Below, in pieces: positions 7,313 to 14,049 of a DNA stretch of 19,903 nucleotides (positions are counted from its first letter, which is position 1; every line of letters starts with the position of its first letter). Origin of the DNA: Thiohalospira sp051745535 (GTDB lineage Bacteria > Pseudomonadota > Gammaproteobacteria > Thiohalospirales > Thiohalospiraceae). The stretch lies in contig JBNJED010000017.1 in NCBI GenBank assembly GCA_051745535.1, positions 1 to 19,903 on the forward strand. Direction: 5' to 3'. The notes below the pieces were generated by a model. It was not told where the DNA came from. It saw only the letters and a program-made list of their open reading frames with translations, and made no database searches. Made by a program: the position numbers and the translations under genes.

Positions 7313-8374
7313 ATGGAGACGAGTCCGCAGCGCCTCACCCTGCCCCGCCCCGACGACTGGCACCTCCACCTGCGCGACGGCGCCATCCTCAAGGCGGTGG
7401 CCGGCCACACGGCCGCCACCTTCGCCCGGGCCATCATCATGCCCAACCTCCAACCGCCGGTGACCACCACCGCCCTGGCGGCGGAGTACCGGGAGCGGAT
7501 CCTCGCCGCCCTGCCGGCGGGCAGCGACTTCCAGCCGCTGATGACGCTCTACCTCACCGACAACACCGAGCCGGCGGAGATCGACCGCGCCGTGGACAGC
7601 GGGCTGGTCTTCGGCGTCAAACTCTATCCCGCGGGGGCGACCACCCACTCGGATGCCGGCGTCACCGACCTGGCCGCCCTGACGCCGACGCTGGAGCGCA
7701 TGGCCGAGCGCGGCCTGCCGCTGCTCATCCACGGCGAGGTCACCGACCCGGAGGTGGACATCTTCGACCGCGAGGCGGTCTTCATCGAGCGGGTCCTCAT
7801 CCCGCTACGGGCGCGAGTGCCGGCACTGCGCATCGTGCTGGAGCACATCACCACCCGGCAGGCGGCGGAGTGGGTGCGGGCGGCCGACGACGGCGTGGCC
7901 GCCACCATCACGCCCCAGCACCTGCTCCACAACCGCAACGACCTGCTGGTGGGCGGGATCCGGCCCCACCGCTACTGCCTGCCCATCCTCAAGCGCGAGG
8001 AGCACCGCCGGGCCGTGGTCGCCGCCGCCACCTCCGGCTCGCCGCGGTTCTTCGCCGGCACCGACAGCGCGCCGCATCCGCGCGGGGCCAAGGAGAGCGC
8101 CTGCGGCTGCGCCGGGATCTACTCCGCCCCGCTGGCGCTATCCCTCTACGCCGAGGCCTTCGAGGCCGCCGGCGCCCTGGACCGCCTGGGGAACTTCGTG
8201 GGGGGATTCGGGGCCGACTTCTACCGCCTGCCCCGGAACCGGGAGACGGTGGAGCTGGTCCGGGAGCCGTGGACGGCGCCGGCGGCCTACCCCGCCGGGG
8301 AGGAGACCATCGTCCCCCTGCGCGCCGGCGAGGGCCTGAACTGGCGGCTCGAGGATCCGGCCGGGGAACGCTGA
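7313..8374 (+). CDS. pyrC: Dihydroorotase (class II)
   Basis: This 353-residue zinc amidohydrolase makes dihydroorotate from N-carbamoyl-L-aspartate in pyrimidine synthesis. All metal ligands of the E. coli-type enzyme are in place, each offset by one residue from E. coli numbering: H17 and H19 (DDWHLHLRDG), the carboxylated lysine K103 (GVKLYPAGAT), H140 (LIHGEV), H178 (LEHIT) and catalytic D251 (GTDSAPH). The Shine-Dalgarno AGGGGG at 7303-7308 begins inside the fumC stop codon, leaving only 8 bases between the genes. The link of fumC with pyrC shows no metabolic logic beyond both being housekeeping. The gene converges with the TraB-like gene, with 11 bases between the stops. Confidence 0.96.
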   Translation: METSPQRLTLPRPDDWHLHLRDGAILKAVAGHTAATFARAIIMPNLQPPVTTTALAAEYRERILAALPAGSDFQPLMTLYLTDNTEPAEIDRAVDSGLVFGVKLYPAGATTHSDAGVTDLAALTPTLERMAERGLPLLIHGEVTDPEVDIFDREAVFIERVLIPLRARVPALRIVLEHITTRQAAEWVRAADDGVAATITPQHLLHNRNDLLVGGIRPHRYCLPILKREEHRRAVVAAATSGSPRFFAGTDSAPHPRGAKESACGCAGIYSAPLALSLYAEAFEAAGALDRLGNFVGGFGADFYRLPRNRETVELVREPWTAPAAYPAGEETIVPLRAGEGLNWRLEDPAGER

Positions 8375-8385
8375 ACGGGCCGGCC

Positions 8386-9234
8386 TCAATCGGCGCGGGT
8401 GACGGTGTAGCCCGCCGCCTCCAGGCGCTCCAGCACAACGGGGACGTGGGCGGCGTGCAGGACCGCCAGGGGACGCCCGCCTGCCCCCAGTCGAGAGGCC
8501 AGCCGCGCCGCCATGCGCTGCCCCCGCGCGGCCATGACCCGCTCCCGGAAGGCGTCCGCCACCTCCGCATCCGCCCCGGCCACCAGCGCCCCGTACTCCC
8601 GGGCCACGGCCTCGAGATCCCCCGCCCGCCACGCCGCCTCCTGGCGCGCCTGCCATTCGGCCAGCCGGGGGCGGAAATCAGCCAGGTGGGCGATGAGGCC
8701 GACCTGGTCGGCGACGGGCAGGTCGGAGAGTGCGACGATGCGTTCGGCGGCGCTCTCCAGGCCGCGCACCGGCAGACGGTCGCGGCGGGCACGCTGGACC
8801 AGGGGCAGGACCGGCCCGGCCGGCTCGGCCCCGGCGGGCGTGGCCAGGGCCAGGATCACCGCCCAGGGGCGCAGCTGCGCCAGCTCTTCCCGGGAGAGGC
8901 CGCCCCCCTCCAGGGCGCGGGCCGTTCGCGCAAAGAGCTCCAGGCCCAGCTGGTCACGCAGGTCCGAGCCGGGCGGCTGCCGGCGCTCGGCGGCCACCCG
9001 GCGGTGGGCGGTCCCGTCCGGCCGGACCCCGACCACCAGGGCGTCGGCCCGGCCCAGGGCCGCCTCCACCCGCGCAGGGGTCCGCCGGTCCCGGGGATCG
9101 GCCGACGGCAGGCTGGCGTAGACCCAGCCAGCGGTCTCCCCCGCCGGGTCCGCCACGGTGAAGAGCAGCCCCGGCCGTGCCACCGCCAGTGCGGGGAGCA
9201 GGAAGAGGAGGAAGGCCAGGCTGCAGCGGGGCAT
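8386..9234 (-). CDS. Exported TraB/GumN-like protein, degenerate
   Basis: The 282-residue protein starts with a signal peptide (MPRCSLAFLLFLLPALAVA). Its outline fits the TraB/GumN (Tiki-like) family: an N-terminal strand pair, then a helix ending in A-D-A-L-V-V-G-V (normally ADxLVxE), and a C-terminal strand with L-A-V-L-H-A-A-H followed by L-E-R-L-E-A-A-G-Y. The first family motif GTxH, which normally carries a metal ligand, is replaced by A-S-L-P-S-A-D near residues 40-46. The conserved Glu after ADALV is also missing. Activity is therefore doubtful. I chose the ATG at 9234, 45 codons into the open frame, because GAGG lies 6 bases upstream and the signal peptide then begins the protein. 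It stands alone on the minus strand, divergent from the methyltransferase gene. Function is unknown. Confidence 0.6.
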   Translation of the reverse strand: MPRCSLAFLLFLLPALAVARPGLLFTVADPAGETAGWVYASLPSADPRDRRTPARVEAALGRADALVVGVRPDGTAHRRVAAERRQPPGSDLRDQLGLELFARTARALEGGGLSREELAQLRPWAVILALATPAGAEPAGPVLPLVQRARRDRLPVRGLESAAERIVALSDLPVADQVGLIAHLADFRPRLAEWQARQEAAWRAGDLEAVAREYGALVAGADAEVADAFRERVMAARGQRMAARLASRLGAGGRPLAVLHAAHVPVVLERLEAAGYTVTRAD

Positions 9235-9273
9235 GAATAACCTCGAGGGTGGCCTTTCGGGGCGCCGGAGGGC

Positions 9274-9282
9274 TGCTAGAAT
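9274..9282 (+). promoter_or_regulatory. Extended -10 promoter for the methyltransferase-rnt pair
   Basis: TGCTAGAAT (9274-9282) is an extended -10 element (TGn plus TAGAAT). Transcription would begin near 9289, about 22 bases before the ATG at 9311. The -35 region is poor (TTTCGG at 9255-9260, 16-base spacer), as is usual with extended -10 sites. Confidence 0.5.
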
Positions 9283-9310
9283 ACGCGTTTTACCAACCTT
9301 GGGGCGAGAC

Positions 9311-9883
9311 ATGCTGGACCGGGAATTCTGGAAGAGCGCGCGGGTACCCGTCGCGCGGGTATTCATCGTGGCCGTGGTGCTCTACAGCTTCGTCTGGCAG
9401 CGCATCGAGGTGCCGCCGCTGACCTCCGCGCTCAGCCTGGCGGGCATCGGCCTGGCGGTGATCGGCGTTCTGATTCGCGGTCTGGCCGCCGGCTATCTGC
9501 ACAAGAACCAGGAGCTGGCCACCGACGGCATCTACGCTCTGGCCCGCCACCCCCTCTACCTGGGCTCCAGCCTCATCGCCCTGGGGCTGATGCTGGTCAT
9601 CCGCGACCCGCTGGTGGCCGTGGCGCTGGTGGTGGTCATGGTGATCACCTACCTCCCCACCATCGCCAGCGAGGAGGCCAAGATGGCCCACCGCTTCCCC
9701 GAGGCGTGGCCCGGCTACCGCGACTCCACCCCCCGGGTCCTGCCCCGCATCGACCGCATCGGACGGCTCGCCCGGGGCGGCTGGAACGCGGCCCAGTGGC
9801 GCCACAACGCCGAGTACAACGCACCGCTGGCGGTCATCGCCGTGCTCGTCGCCCTCCAGCTCTACCGCCTGTTCGTCCAGTGA
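9311..9883 (+). CDS. Isoprenylcysteine carboxyl methyltransferase-family membrane protein
   Basis: The 190-residue integral membrane protein has about five hydrophobic segments (near 14-29, 37-60, 84-97, 100-117, 170-187). The ICMT/PEMT-type S-adenosylmethionine-binding pattern is present: GIYALARHPLYLG (73-85), then S-E-E-A-K-M with R-F-P-E-A-W-P-G-Y and P-R-V-L-P (120-145). Bacterial members methylate lipids or small molecules, but the substrate cannot be told from sequence. The frame is open upstream to 9158. I chose the ATG at 9311 because GGGGCGAG precedes it, a promoter lies just before it, and the upstream residues are low-complexity Arg-rich sequence. The stop overlaps the RNase T start (TGATG), so the two are translated from one message. 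Confidence 0.8.
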   Translation: MLDREFWKSARVPVARVFIVAVVLYSFVWQRIEVPPLTSALSLAGIGLAVIGVLIRGLAAGYLHKNQELATDGIYALARHPLYLGSSLIALGLMLVIRDPLVAVALVVVMVITYLPTIASEEAKMAHRFPEAWPGYRDSTPRVLPRIDRIGRLARGGWNAAQWRHNAEYNAPLAVIAVLVALQLYRLFVQ

Positions 9884-10494
9884 TGGACCCGACCACCCGC
9901 TTCCGTGGCTACCTCCCCGTCGTGGTGGACGTGGAGACCGCCGGCTTCAACCCCCAGGGCGATGCCCTGCTGGAGCTGGCGGCCGTCCCCGTGGTCCCCG
10001 GCGAGGACGGCTGGCACCCCGGGGCCATCCACGAGGTGGCGGTGGCGCCCTTCCCCGGCGCCAACCTGGAGGAATCGGCCCTGAAGTTCACCGGGATCGA
10101 TCCGGAGGACCCGCTGCGCGGCGCCCTGCCGGAGATGGAGGCGCTCACCGAGGTGCTGAATCCCGTCCGCCGGGCGGTGGCCGACCACGACTGCAAGCGC
10201 GCCATCCTGGTGGGCCACAACGCCGCCTTCGACCACGCCTTCCTGAATGCGGCGGTGAACCGCACCGGCTTCAAGCGCAACCCCTTCCACCCCTTCTCCA
10301 GCTTCGATACCGCGACCCTGGCCGGCCTGGCCTACGGCCACACCGTCCTCGCCCGGGCCATGGAGCGCGCCGGACTGGATTGGGACGAGGCCCGCGCCCA
10401 CTCCGCCGCCTACGACGCCGAGCGCACCGCCGCCCTGTTCGCGACCATCGTGAACACCTGGGACCACTACATCGGCATCCCCGACGGGCTCTAG
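9883..10494 (+). CDS. rnt: Ribonuclease T
   Basis: The 203-residue DEDDh 3'-5' exoribonuclease trims the 3' ends of tRNA and other stable RNAs and helps turn over the tRNA CCA end. The four acidic/histidine active-site motifs are visible: VDVETAG (D16, E18), GHNAAFDHAFL (D117) and AHSAAYDAE (H173, D178). The usual RNase T features FTGIDPEDPLRGA and FDTATLAGLAYG are also present. The ATG at 9883 shares its A with the upstream stop codon. Length and motifs match E. coli RNase T closely, and the family is mostly gammaproteobacterial, which supports the taxonomic guess. Pairing with an ICMT-like gene has no obvious functional meaning. Confidence 0.96.
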   Translation: MDPTTRFRGYLPVVVDVETAGFNPQGDALLELAAVPVVPGEDGWHPGAIHEVAVAPFPGANLEESALKFTGIDPEDPLRGALPEMEALTEVLNPVRRAVADHDCKRAILVGHNAAFDHAFLNAAVNRTGFKRNPFHPFSSFDTATLAGLAYGHTVLARAMERAGLDWDEARAHSAAYDAERTAALFATIVNTWDHYIGIPDGL

Positions 10495-10498
10495 AACC

Positions 10499-10533
10499 AA
10501 AAAAGGCGCCCCCATCCGTGATGGGCAGGCGCC
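10499..10533 (-). terminator. Intrinsic terminator of the cytochrome c peroxidase gene
   Basis: Read on the minus strand: GGCGCC, TG bulge, CCCATC, loop ACG, GATGGG, GGCGCC, then TTTTTT. The 12-bp stem and six T residues make it a convincing Rho-independent terminator. It lies just after the rnt stop, so it closes the convergent peroxidase transcript. Without T residues on the plus side it is weaker for rnt. Confidence 0.88.
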
Positions 10534-10551
10534 ATAGCGAGGCTCGGTAGC

Positions 10552-10572
10552 GGGGGCGGTCGGACCGCCCCC
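10552..10572. repeat. GC-rich hairpin between convergent rnt and peroxidase genes
   Basis: GGGGGCGG-TCGGA-CCGCCCCC forms an 8-bp stem (extendable as a near-perfect palindrome), 8 bases after the peroxidase stop. No T-run follows on either strand. It may assist termination of rnt or protect 3' ends. Confidence 0.6.
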
Positions 10573-10579
10573 GAGTCTC

Positions 10580-11626
10580 TTACGGCCGGTGCTCGATGAC
10601 CGAGCTCTTGCCGGACATGGAGGGCAGCCGCGGCAGCTCCTGCTCGGGGAAGCTGTTGGCGGTGAGCGCGCCCAGGAAGGCGACGATGTCGTCCACCTGC
10701 TGGTCGCTCAGCTCCTTGTCGAGCTGGGTCTTGCCCATGACCCGGACCGCCTCGTCGAGGCTGTCCACCGCGCCGTTATGGAAGTAGGGGGCGGTGAGCT
10801 CGACGTTGTAGAGGGTCGGCACGCGCCACATGTGCTTGTGGTCCTCGTTACCGGTGTCCTCGTGACGACCCGTATCCTCCATGAAGTCGTACTTCTCGAC
10901 GTACTGGTTGTCCTCGAAGGTCGGGAACTCCTGGAAGAAGCCGGTACCCAGCGGCATCTGCGGGCCGGCGAAGGCCGGGCCGCTGTGGCAGCTGGTGCAG
11001 CCGACCTCCTTGAAGGTCTCCATGCCGCGCAGCTGCTGCTCGGACATGGCGTCCTCGTCGCCGTTTACGTAGTTGTTGTACGGCGTATCCGGGGTGATGA
11101 GGGTACGCTCGTAGGCGCCGATGGCCTTGGTGATGCGGTCGATGTCGATCTCCTCGTCCCCGAAGACCTCCTTGAACTCCTCGCGATAGCCCTCGATGCC
11201 GCTGATCCGCTCGGCGGTGAACTCGTGGTCCGGCATACCCATCTCGACGGGGTTGATGATGGGGCCGGCGGCCTGGTCCTCGAGGGTATCGGCGCGGCCG
11301 TCCCAGAACTGGACCGACAGGAAGGCGGCGTTCCAGACGGTGGGGGCGTTCCGCGGGCCGGTCTCCCCGTGCACACCCATGGAGGTCCGGCGGCCGTCGT
11401 CGCCCCCCTCCATGACGTTGTGGCAGGTATTGCAGGAGACCGTGCCGGTCTCGGATATCCGCGGGTCGAAATAGAGCTTCTTGCCCAGCTCCACCTTCGC
11501 CTCGGTGGTCGGATTGTCCTCCGGCGTCGGCGGCTCGTCCGGCAGGGCCGGCCAGTCCTGGGCGGCGGCGGCGCTGGCGAAGCCGCTGAGGGCTCCGGCG
11601 ACGAGGATGGAGGTAATACGCTTCAT
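10580..11626 (-). CDS. ccpA: Dihaem cytochrome c peroxidase
   Basis: The 348-residue periplasmic enzyme reduces hydrogen peroxide to water with electrons from small c-type cytochromes or copper proteins. It has a signal peptide (about 1-22, ending AAAAQ) and two haem c sites, CNTCH (65-69, low-potential peroxidatic haem) and CTSCH (210-214, high-potential electron-transfer haem). FWDGRA (108-112 region), GVHGETGPRNAPTVWNA (84-100) and MWRVPTLYNVELTAPYFHNG (266-285) are typical of the bacterial CCP/MauG family. The bridging residues look like CCP and not MauG, but that was not tested. The sequence is strongly acidic. GGGGAG sits 5 bases before the ATG. It has its own promoter with palindromic sites and its own terminator, so it is probably a regulated single-gene unit. 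Confidence 0.95.
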   Translation of the reverse strand: MKRITSILVAGALSGFASAAAAQDWPALPDEPPTPEDNPTTEAKVELGKKLYFDPRISETGTVSCNTCHNVMEGGDDGRRTSMGVHGETGPRNAPTVWNAAFLSVQFWDGRADTLEDQAAGPIINPVEMGMPDHEFTAERISGIEGYREEFKEVFGDEEIDIDRITKAIGAYERTLITPDTPYNNYVNGDEDAMSEQQLRGMETFKEVGCTSCHSGPAFAGPQMPLGTGFFQEFPTFEDNQYVEKYDFMEDTGRHEDTGNEDHKHMWRVPTLYNVELTAPYFHNGAVDSLDEAVRVMGKTQLDKELSDQQVDDIVAFLGALTANSFPEQELPRLPSMSGKSSVIEHRP

Positions 11627-11658
11627 GGCAACTCCCCTGTTGGCTCTTCTCGGTTGGA

Positions 11659-11672
11659 AAGCATTAATGCTT
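11659..11672. promoter_or_regulatory. Perfect 14-base palindrome at the peroxidase transcription start
   Basis: AAGCATTAATGCTT is fully self-complementary and AT-rich in otherwise GC-rich DNA. It begins about 9 bases downstream of the -10 element, so it would cover the start of the message. This is a typical place for a repressor operator. The regulator is unknown. Confidence 0.6.
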
Positions 11673-11680
11673 ACGGGTCC

Positions 11681-11709
11681 AATTTAGACAAGTTCTAAAC
11701 GCCCGTCAA
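11681..11709 (-). promoter_or_regulatory. Peroxidase promoter overlapped by TTTAGA-N5-TCTAAA palindrome
   Basis: On the minus strand TTGACG (11709-11704), 17 bases, then TAAATT (11686-11681) form a good sigma70-like promoter. An inverted repeat TTTAGA-N5-TCTAAA (11683-11699) covers most of the spacer and the -10 box. A factor bound there would block RNA polymerase, or, if of MerR/SoxR type, twist the spacer. Confidence 0.62.
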
Positions 11710-11741
11710 AAAATCGGGGGCCGGCTGGACACCTGACCCCC
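11708..11741 (-). terminator. Probable intrinsic terminator of grxD
   Basis: On the minus strand GGGGG (11741-11737) can pair with CCCCC (11720-11716), with weaker GG/CC pairs inside, and is followed by GATTTTTT (T-run 11713-11708). The stem is interrupted, so strength is uncertain. The last T residues are also the start of the TTGACG -35 box of the peroxidase promoter. Confidence 0.55.
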
Positions 11742-11775
11742 AATCTAGGACCTCTGCCCTCGACTTCAACCCCGG

Positions 11776-12099
11776 CTACTGGCTGGCGGACACCGCCTGC
11801 TCCACCATCTGGGTCAGCTCGCCGTTGCCGGCCATCTCCACGGTAATATCGCAGCCGCCGATGAGTTCGCCGTTGATGTAGATCTGGGGGAAGGTCGGCC
11901 AGTCGGCGAACTGGGGCAGGGCCTGCATGATCTCCGGGTCCTCCAGGATGTTCACGTAGGCGAACTCCTGGCCGGTGGACTGCAGGGCCTGGGCCGCCCG
12001 CATGGAGAAGCCGCACTGCGGCAGCTTGGGGGTGCCCTTCATGTAGATGATGACGGGGTGGGTCTCCACCTGCTCCTTGATCCGGTCCAGTGCTTCCAT
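11776..12099 (-). CDS. grxD: Monothiol glutaredoxin (CGFS type)
   Basis: The 107-residue protein is a single glutaredoxin domain with the CGFS active site (C29-S32). The glutathione-binding KGTPKLPQ stretch precedes it, WPTFPQIYINGELIGGCDI follows, and the family length is about 105-115. Grx4/GrxD proteins bind a [2Fe-2S] cluster between two monomers with glutathione and hand clusters on, often with BolA; they are poor disulfide reductases. A GAGGT Shine-Dalgarno lies 5 bases before the ATG. A TTGGTA-N17-TATCCT promoter sits upstream. It neighbours the peroxidase gene, but a terminator and a separate promoter lie between, so they are separate units. Confidence 0.96.
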   Translation of the reverse strand: MEALDRIKEQVETHPVIIYMKGTPKLPQCGFSMRAAQALQSTGQEFAYVNILEDPEIMQALPQFADWPTFPQIYINGELIGGCDITVEMAGNGELTQMVEQAVSASQ

Positions 12100-12159
12100 C
12101 GGTTACCTCGCTCGCATTGCGTTTCCGGTTGTATCGCCGGCCGGCGATCGTCGCGGCAC

Positions 12160-12188
12160 AGGATAGGGCACCGGGGCAAAAATACCAA
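12160..12188 (-). promoter_or_regulatory. Possible grxD promoter
   Basis: Minus strand TTGGTA (12188-12183), 17-base spacer, TATCCT (12165-12160); each box matches consensus at four of six places. It would start RNA about 55 bases before the grxD ATG. The rest of 12100-12248 shows no clear terminator for the amidotransferase operon. Confidence 0.4.
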
Positions 12189-12248
12189 GTACCGCGCTAG
12201 GGATTGACCTGGGTACCGATCGGATGGGCGCCGGTTCGGGTGGGATGG

Positions 12249-14045
12249 CTAGCTCCGACCTTGGCTCCCGTCTACATTCCGCTGGAACCACGCCTCGAAG
12301 AGCGCGGCGTGCCAGAGCTTGGAGCCCTGAATCCGGGTGTGGTGGGACTCCGGCGCATCCAGCAGCATGTCGATGTAGTCCCGCCGGAAGACCCCGCGGC
12401 GGTAGGCGGCGGCGCTGTTGAGGGTGTCGCGCATGTACTCCAGGAAGCCGCCGCGCACGTACTTCAGCGCCGGCATGGGGAAGTAGCCCTTGGGCCGGTC
12501 GATGACCGAGTCCGGCACCAGCCCCCGGGCCATCGCCTTGAGCGGATACTTGCCGCCGTCCCCGCGCAGGCGCAGCTCCGCCGGCAACTCGGCGGCGGTC
12601 TCCACCAGCCGGTGGTCCAGGAAGGGGACGCGCGCCTCCAGCCCCCAGGCCATGGTCATGTTGTCCACCCGCTTGACGGGATCGTCCACCACCAGCCGGG
12701 TGGCATCCAGGGCGAGCACGGCGGCCACCGGGTCGTCCTCGCCGGTCTCCGCCAGCTCCCGCTCCACCCAGGCGCGGGTGTGGTCGGGGCCGCTCAGGCC
12801 CTCGGCCACCATGGTCAGGTACTCGTCGTGTTCCCGGTCGAAGTAGTAGCGCGCCAGCCGGTCGGCGGCCGTGCCCTCGGTGTCCCCGGCGATCTGCGGA
12901 TACCAGAAGTAGCCGCCGAAGACCTCGTCCGCCCCCTGGCCGGAGAGGACCACCTTCACCTCCCGGCTCACCCGCTCGGCCAGGAGGTAGAAGGCCACCG
13001 CATCCTGGCCGAACATGGGCTCGGACATGGCGTCCACCGCCTCCGGGAGGCGCGGCAGGACCTCCTCGTTGGGGATGTGGATCCGACGGTGGCGGGTGCC
13101 GAAGCGCTCGGCCACGGCGTCGGAGTACTCGAACTCCGAACCGGCCTCCTCGCCCACATCCTCGAAGCCGATGGAGAAGGTGCGCAGGTCCTCCTCCCCG
13201 GCCTCGTGGAGGAGCCCCACCAGCAGGCTGGAGTCCAGGCCGCCGGAGAGCAGGACCCCCACCGGCACGTCGGCTACCGTCCGCCGCCGGGCCACCGCCG
13301 AGCGCAGCGCCTCGTGGGTAGCCTCCACCGCCTCCGCCTCGCTGCCGAATTCCAGCCGCGGGCGGTCGCGCAGCCGCCAGTAGGTCCGCTCACGACGTTC
13401 GCCGTCCGGGCCGATGGTGAGGCTGGTGGCCGGCGGCAGCTTGCGCACCCCGCTCATCACCGTGCGCGGGGCCGGCACCACCCCGTGGAGGGTGAACTGG
13501 TGGTGCAGCGCCACCGGGTCCGGGCGGGTGTCGATGCCGCCACCGGCCAGCAGCGCCTGGGTGTTGGAGGCGAAGCGGAAGAAGCCGTCGCCGTCGGCGT
13601 GGTAGAGGGGCTTGATGCCCATGCGATCCCGCGCCAGGAAGAGCCGGCCGGTGCCCAGCTCGCGGATGGCGAAGGCGAACATCCCGTCCAGCCGCTCCGG
13701 GCAGCGCTCCCCCCACTCGGCGTAGGCCTTGAGGATGACCTCGGAGTCGCCCTCAGTGAAGAAGTGATAGCCGCGGCCGGCCAGCTCGTGGCGCAGGTCG
13801 CGGTAGTTGTAGATGGCGCCGTTGAAGACCAGGGCGAGCCCCAGGCCGGCGTCCACCATGGGCTGGTGGGCGCGGGCGGAGAGGTCGATGATGGACAGCC
13901 GCCGGTGGCCGAACATCAGCGGCCCGTCGGACCAGCTCCCGACATGATCCGGCCCGCGCCGCTCCAGGCGGGCGAGCATGGCGTCCATCCGGCCCAGGTC
14001 GGGCAGGGTCCCGTCCAGGCGCAGCTCTCCGGCGATTCCGCACAT
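12249..14045 (-). CDS. AsnB-like glutamine amidotransferase, N-acetylglutaminylglutamine-amide type
   Basis: The 598-residue, two-domain enzyme has an N-terminal class II glutaminase with catalytic Cys2 (MCGIAGE), GHRRLSIIDLS (46-56) and FNGAIYN (74-80). The C-terminal ATP-dependent synthetase domain has the pyrophosphate loop SGGLDSS (267-273) and SGQGADEVFGGY (368-379). Glutamine-derived ammonia is used to amidate an adenylated carboxyl group. Details such as AMSEPMFGQDAVAFYLL, FGGYFWYPQ and YYFDREHDEYL resemble, from memory, the amidotransferase of the N-acetylglutaminylglutamine amide (osmolyte) trio rather than housekeeping asparagine synthetase B. The other two trio members (a GNAT-type acetyltransferase and an M42 peptidase-like protein) are not in the window. 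The gene starts 4 bases after the hydantoinase-B stop, with GAGGAG about 10 bases upstream inside that gene. Plain asparagine synthetase remains the alternative. Confidence 0.82.
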   Translation of the reverse strand: MCGIAGELRLDGTLPDLGRMDAMLARLERRGPDHVGSWSDGPLMFGHRRLSIIDLSARAHQPMVDAGLGLALVFNGAIYNYRDLRHELAGRGYHFFTEGDSEVILKAYAEWGERCPERLDGMFAFAIRELGTGRLFLARDRMGIKPLYHADGDGFFRFASNTQALLAGGGIDTRPDPVALHHQFTLHGVVPAPRTVMSGVRKLPPATSLTIGPDGERRERTYWRLRDRPRLEFGSEAEAVEATHEALRSAVARRRTVADVPVGVLLSGGLDSSLLVGLLHEAGEEDLRTFSIGFEDVGEEAGSEFEYSDAVAERFGTRHRRIHIPNEEVLPRLPEAVDAMSEPMFGQDAVAFYLLAERVSREVKVVLSGQGADEVFGGYFWYPQIAGDTEGTAADRLARYYFDREHDEYLTMVAEGLSGPDHTRAWVERELAETGEDDPVAAVLALDATRLVVDDPVKRVDNMTMAWGLEARVPFLDHRLVETAAELPAELRLRGDGGKYPLKAMARGLVPDSVIDRPKGYFPMPALKYVRGGFLEYMRDTLNSAAAYRRGVFRRDYIDMLLDAPESHHTRIQGSKLWHAALFEAWFQRNVDGSQGRS

Positions 14046-14049
14046 CGTT

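Noticed and set aside
12249..14045. Plain housekeeping asparagine synthetase B
   Set aside because: Not fully excluded, but several stretches fit the osmolyte-type amidotransferase better, and the hydantoinase-B neighbour has no role in asparagine synthesis.
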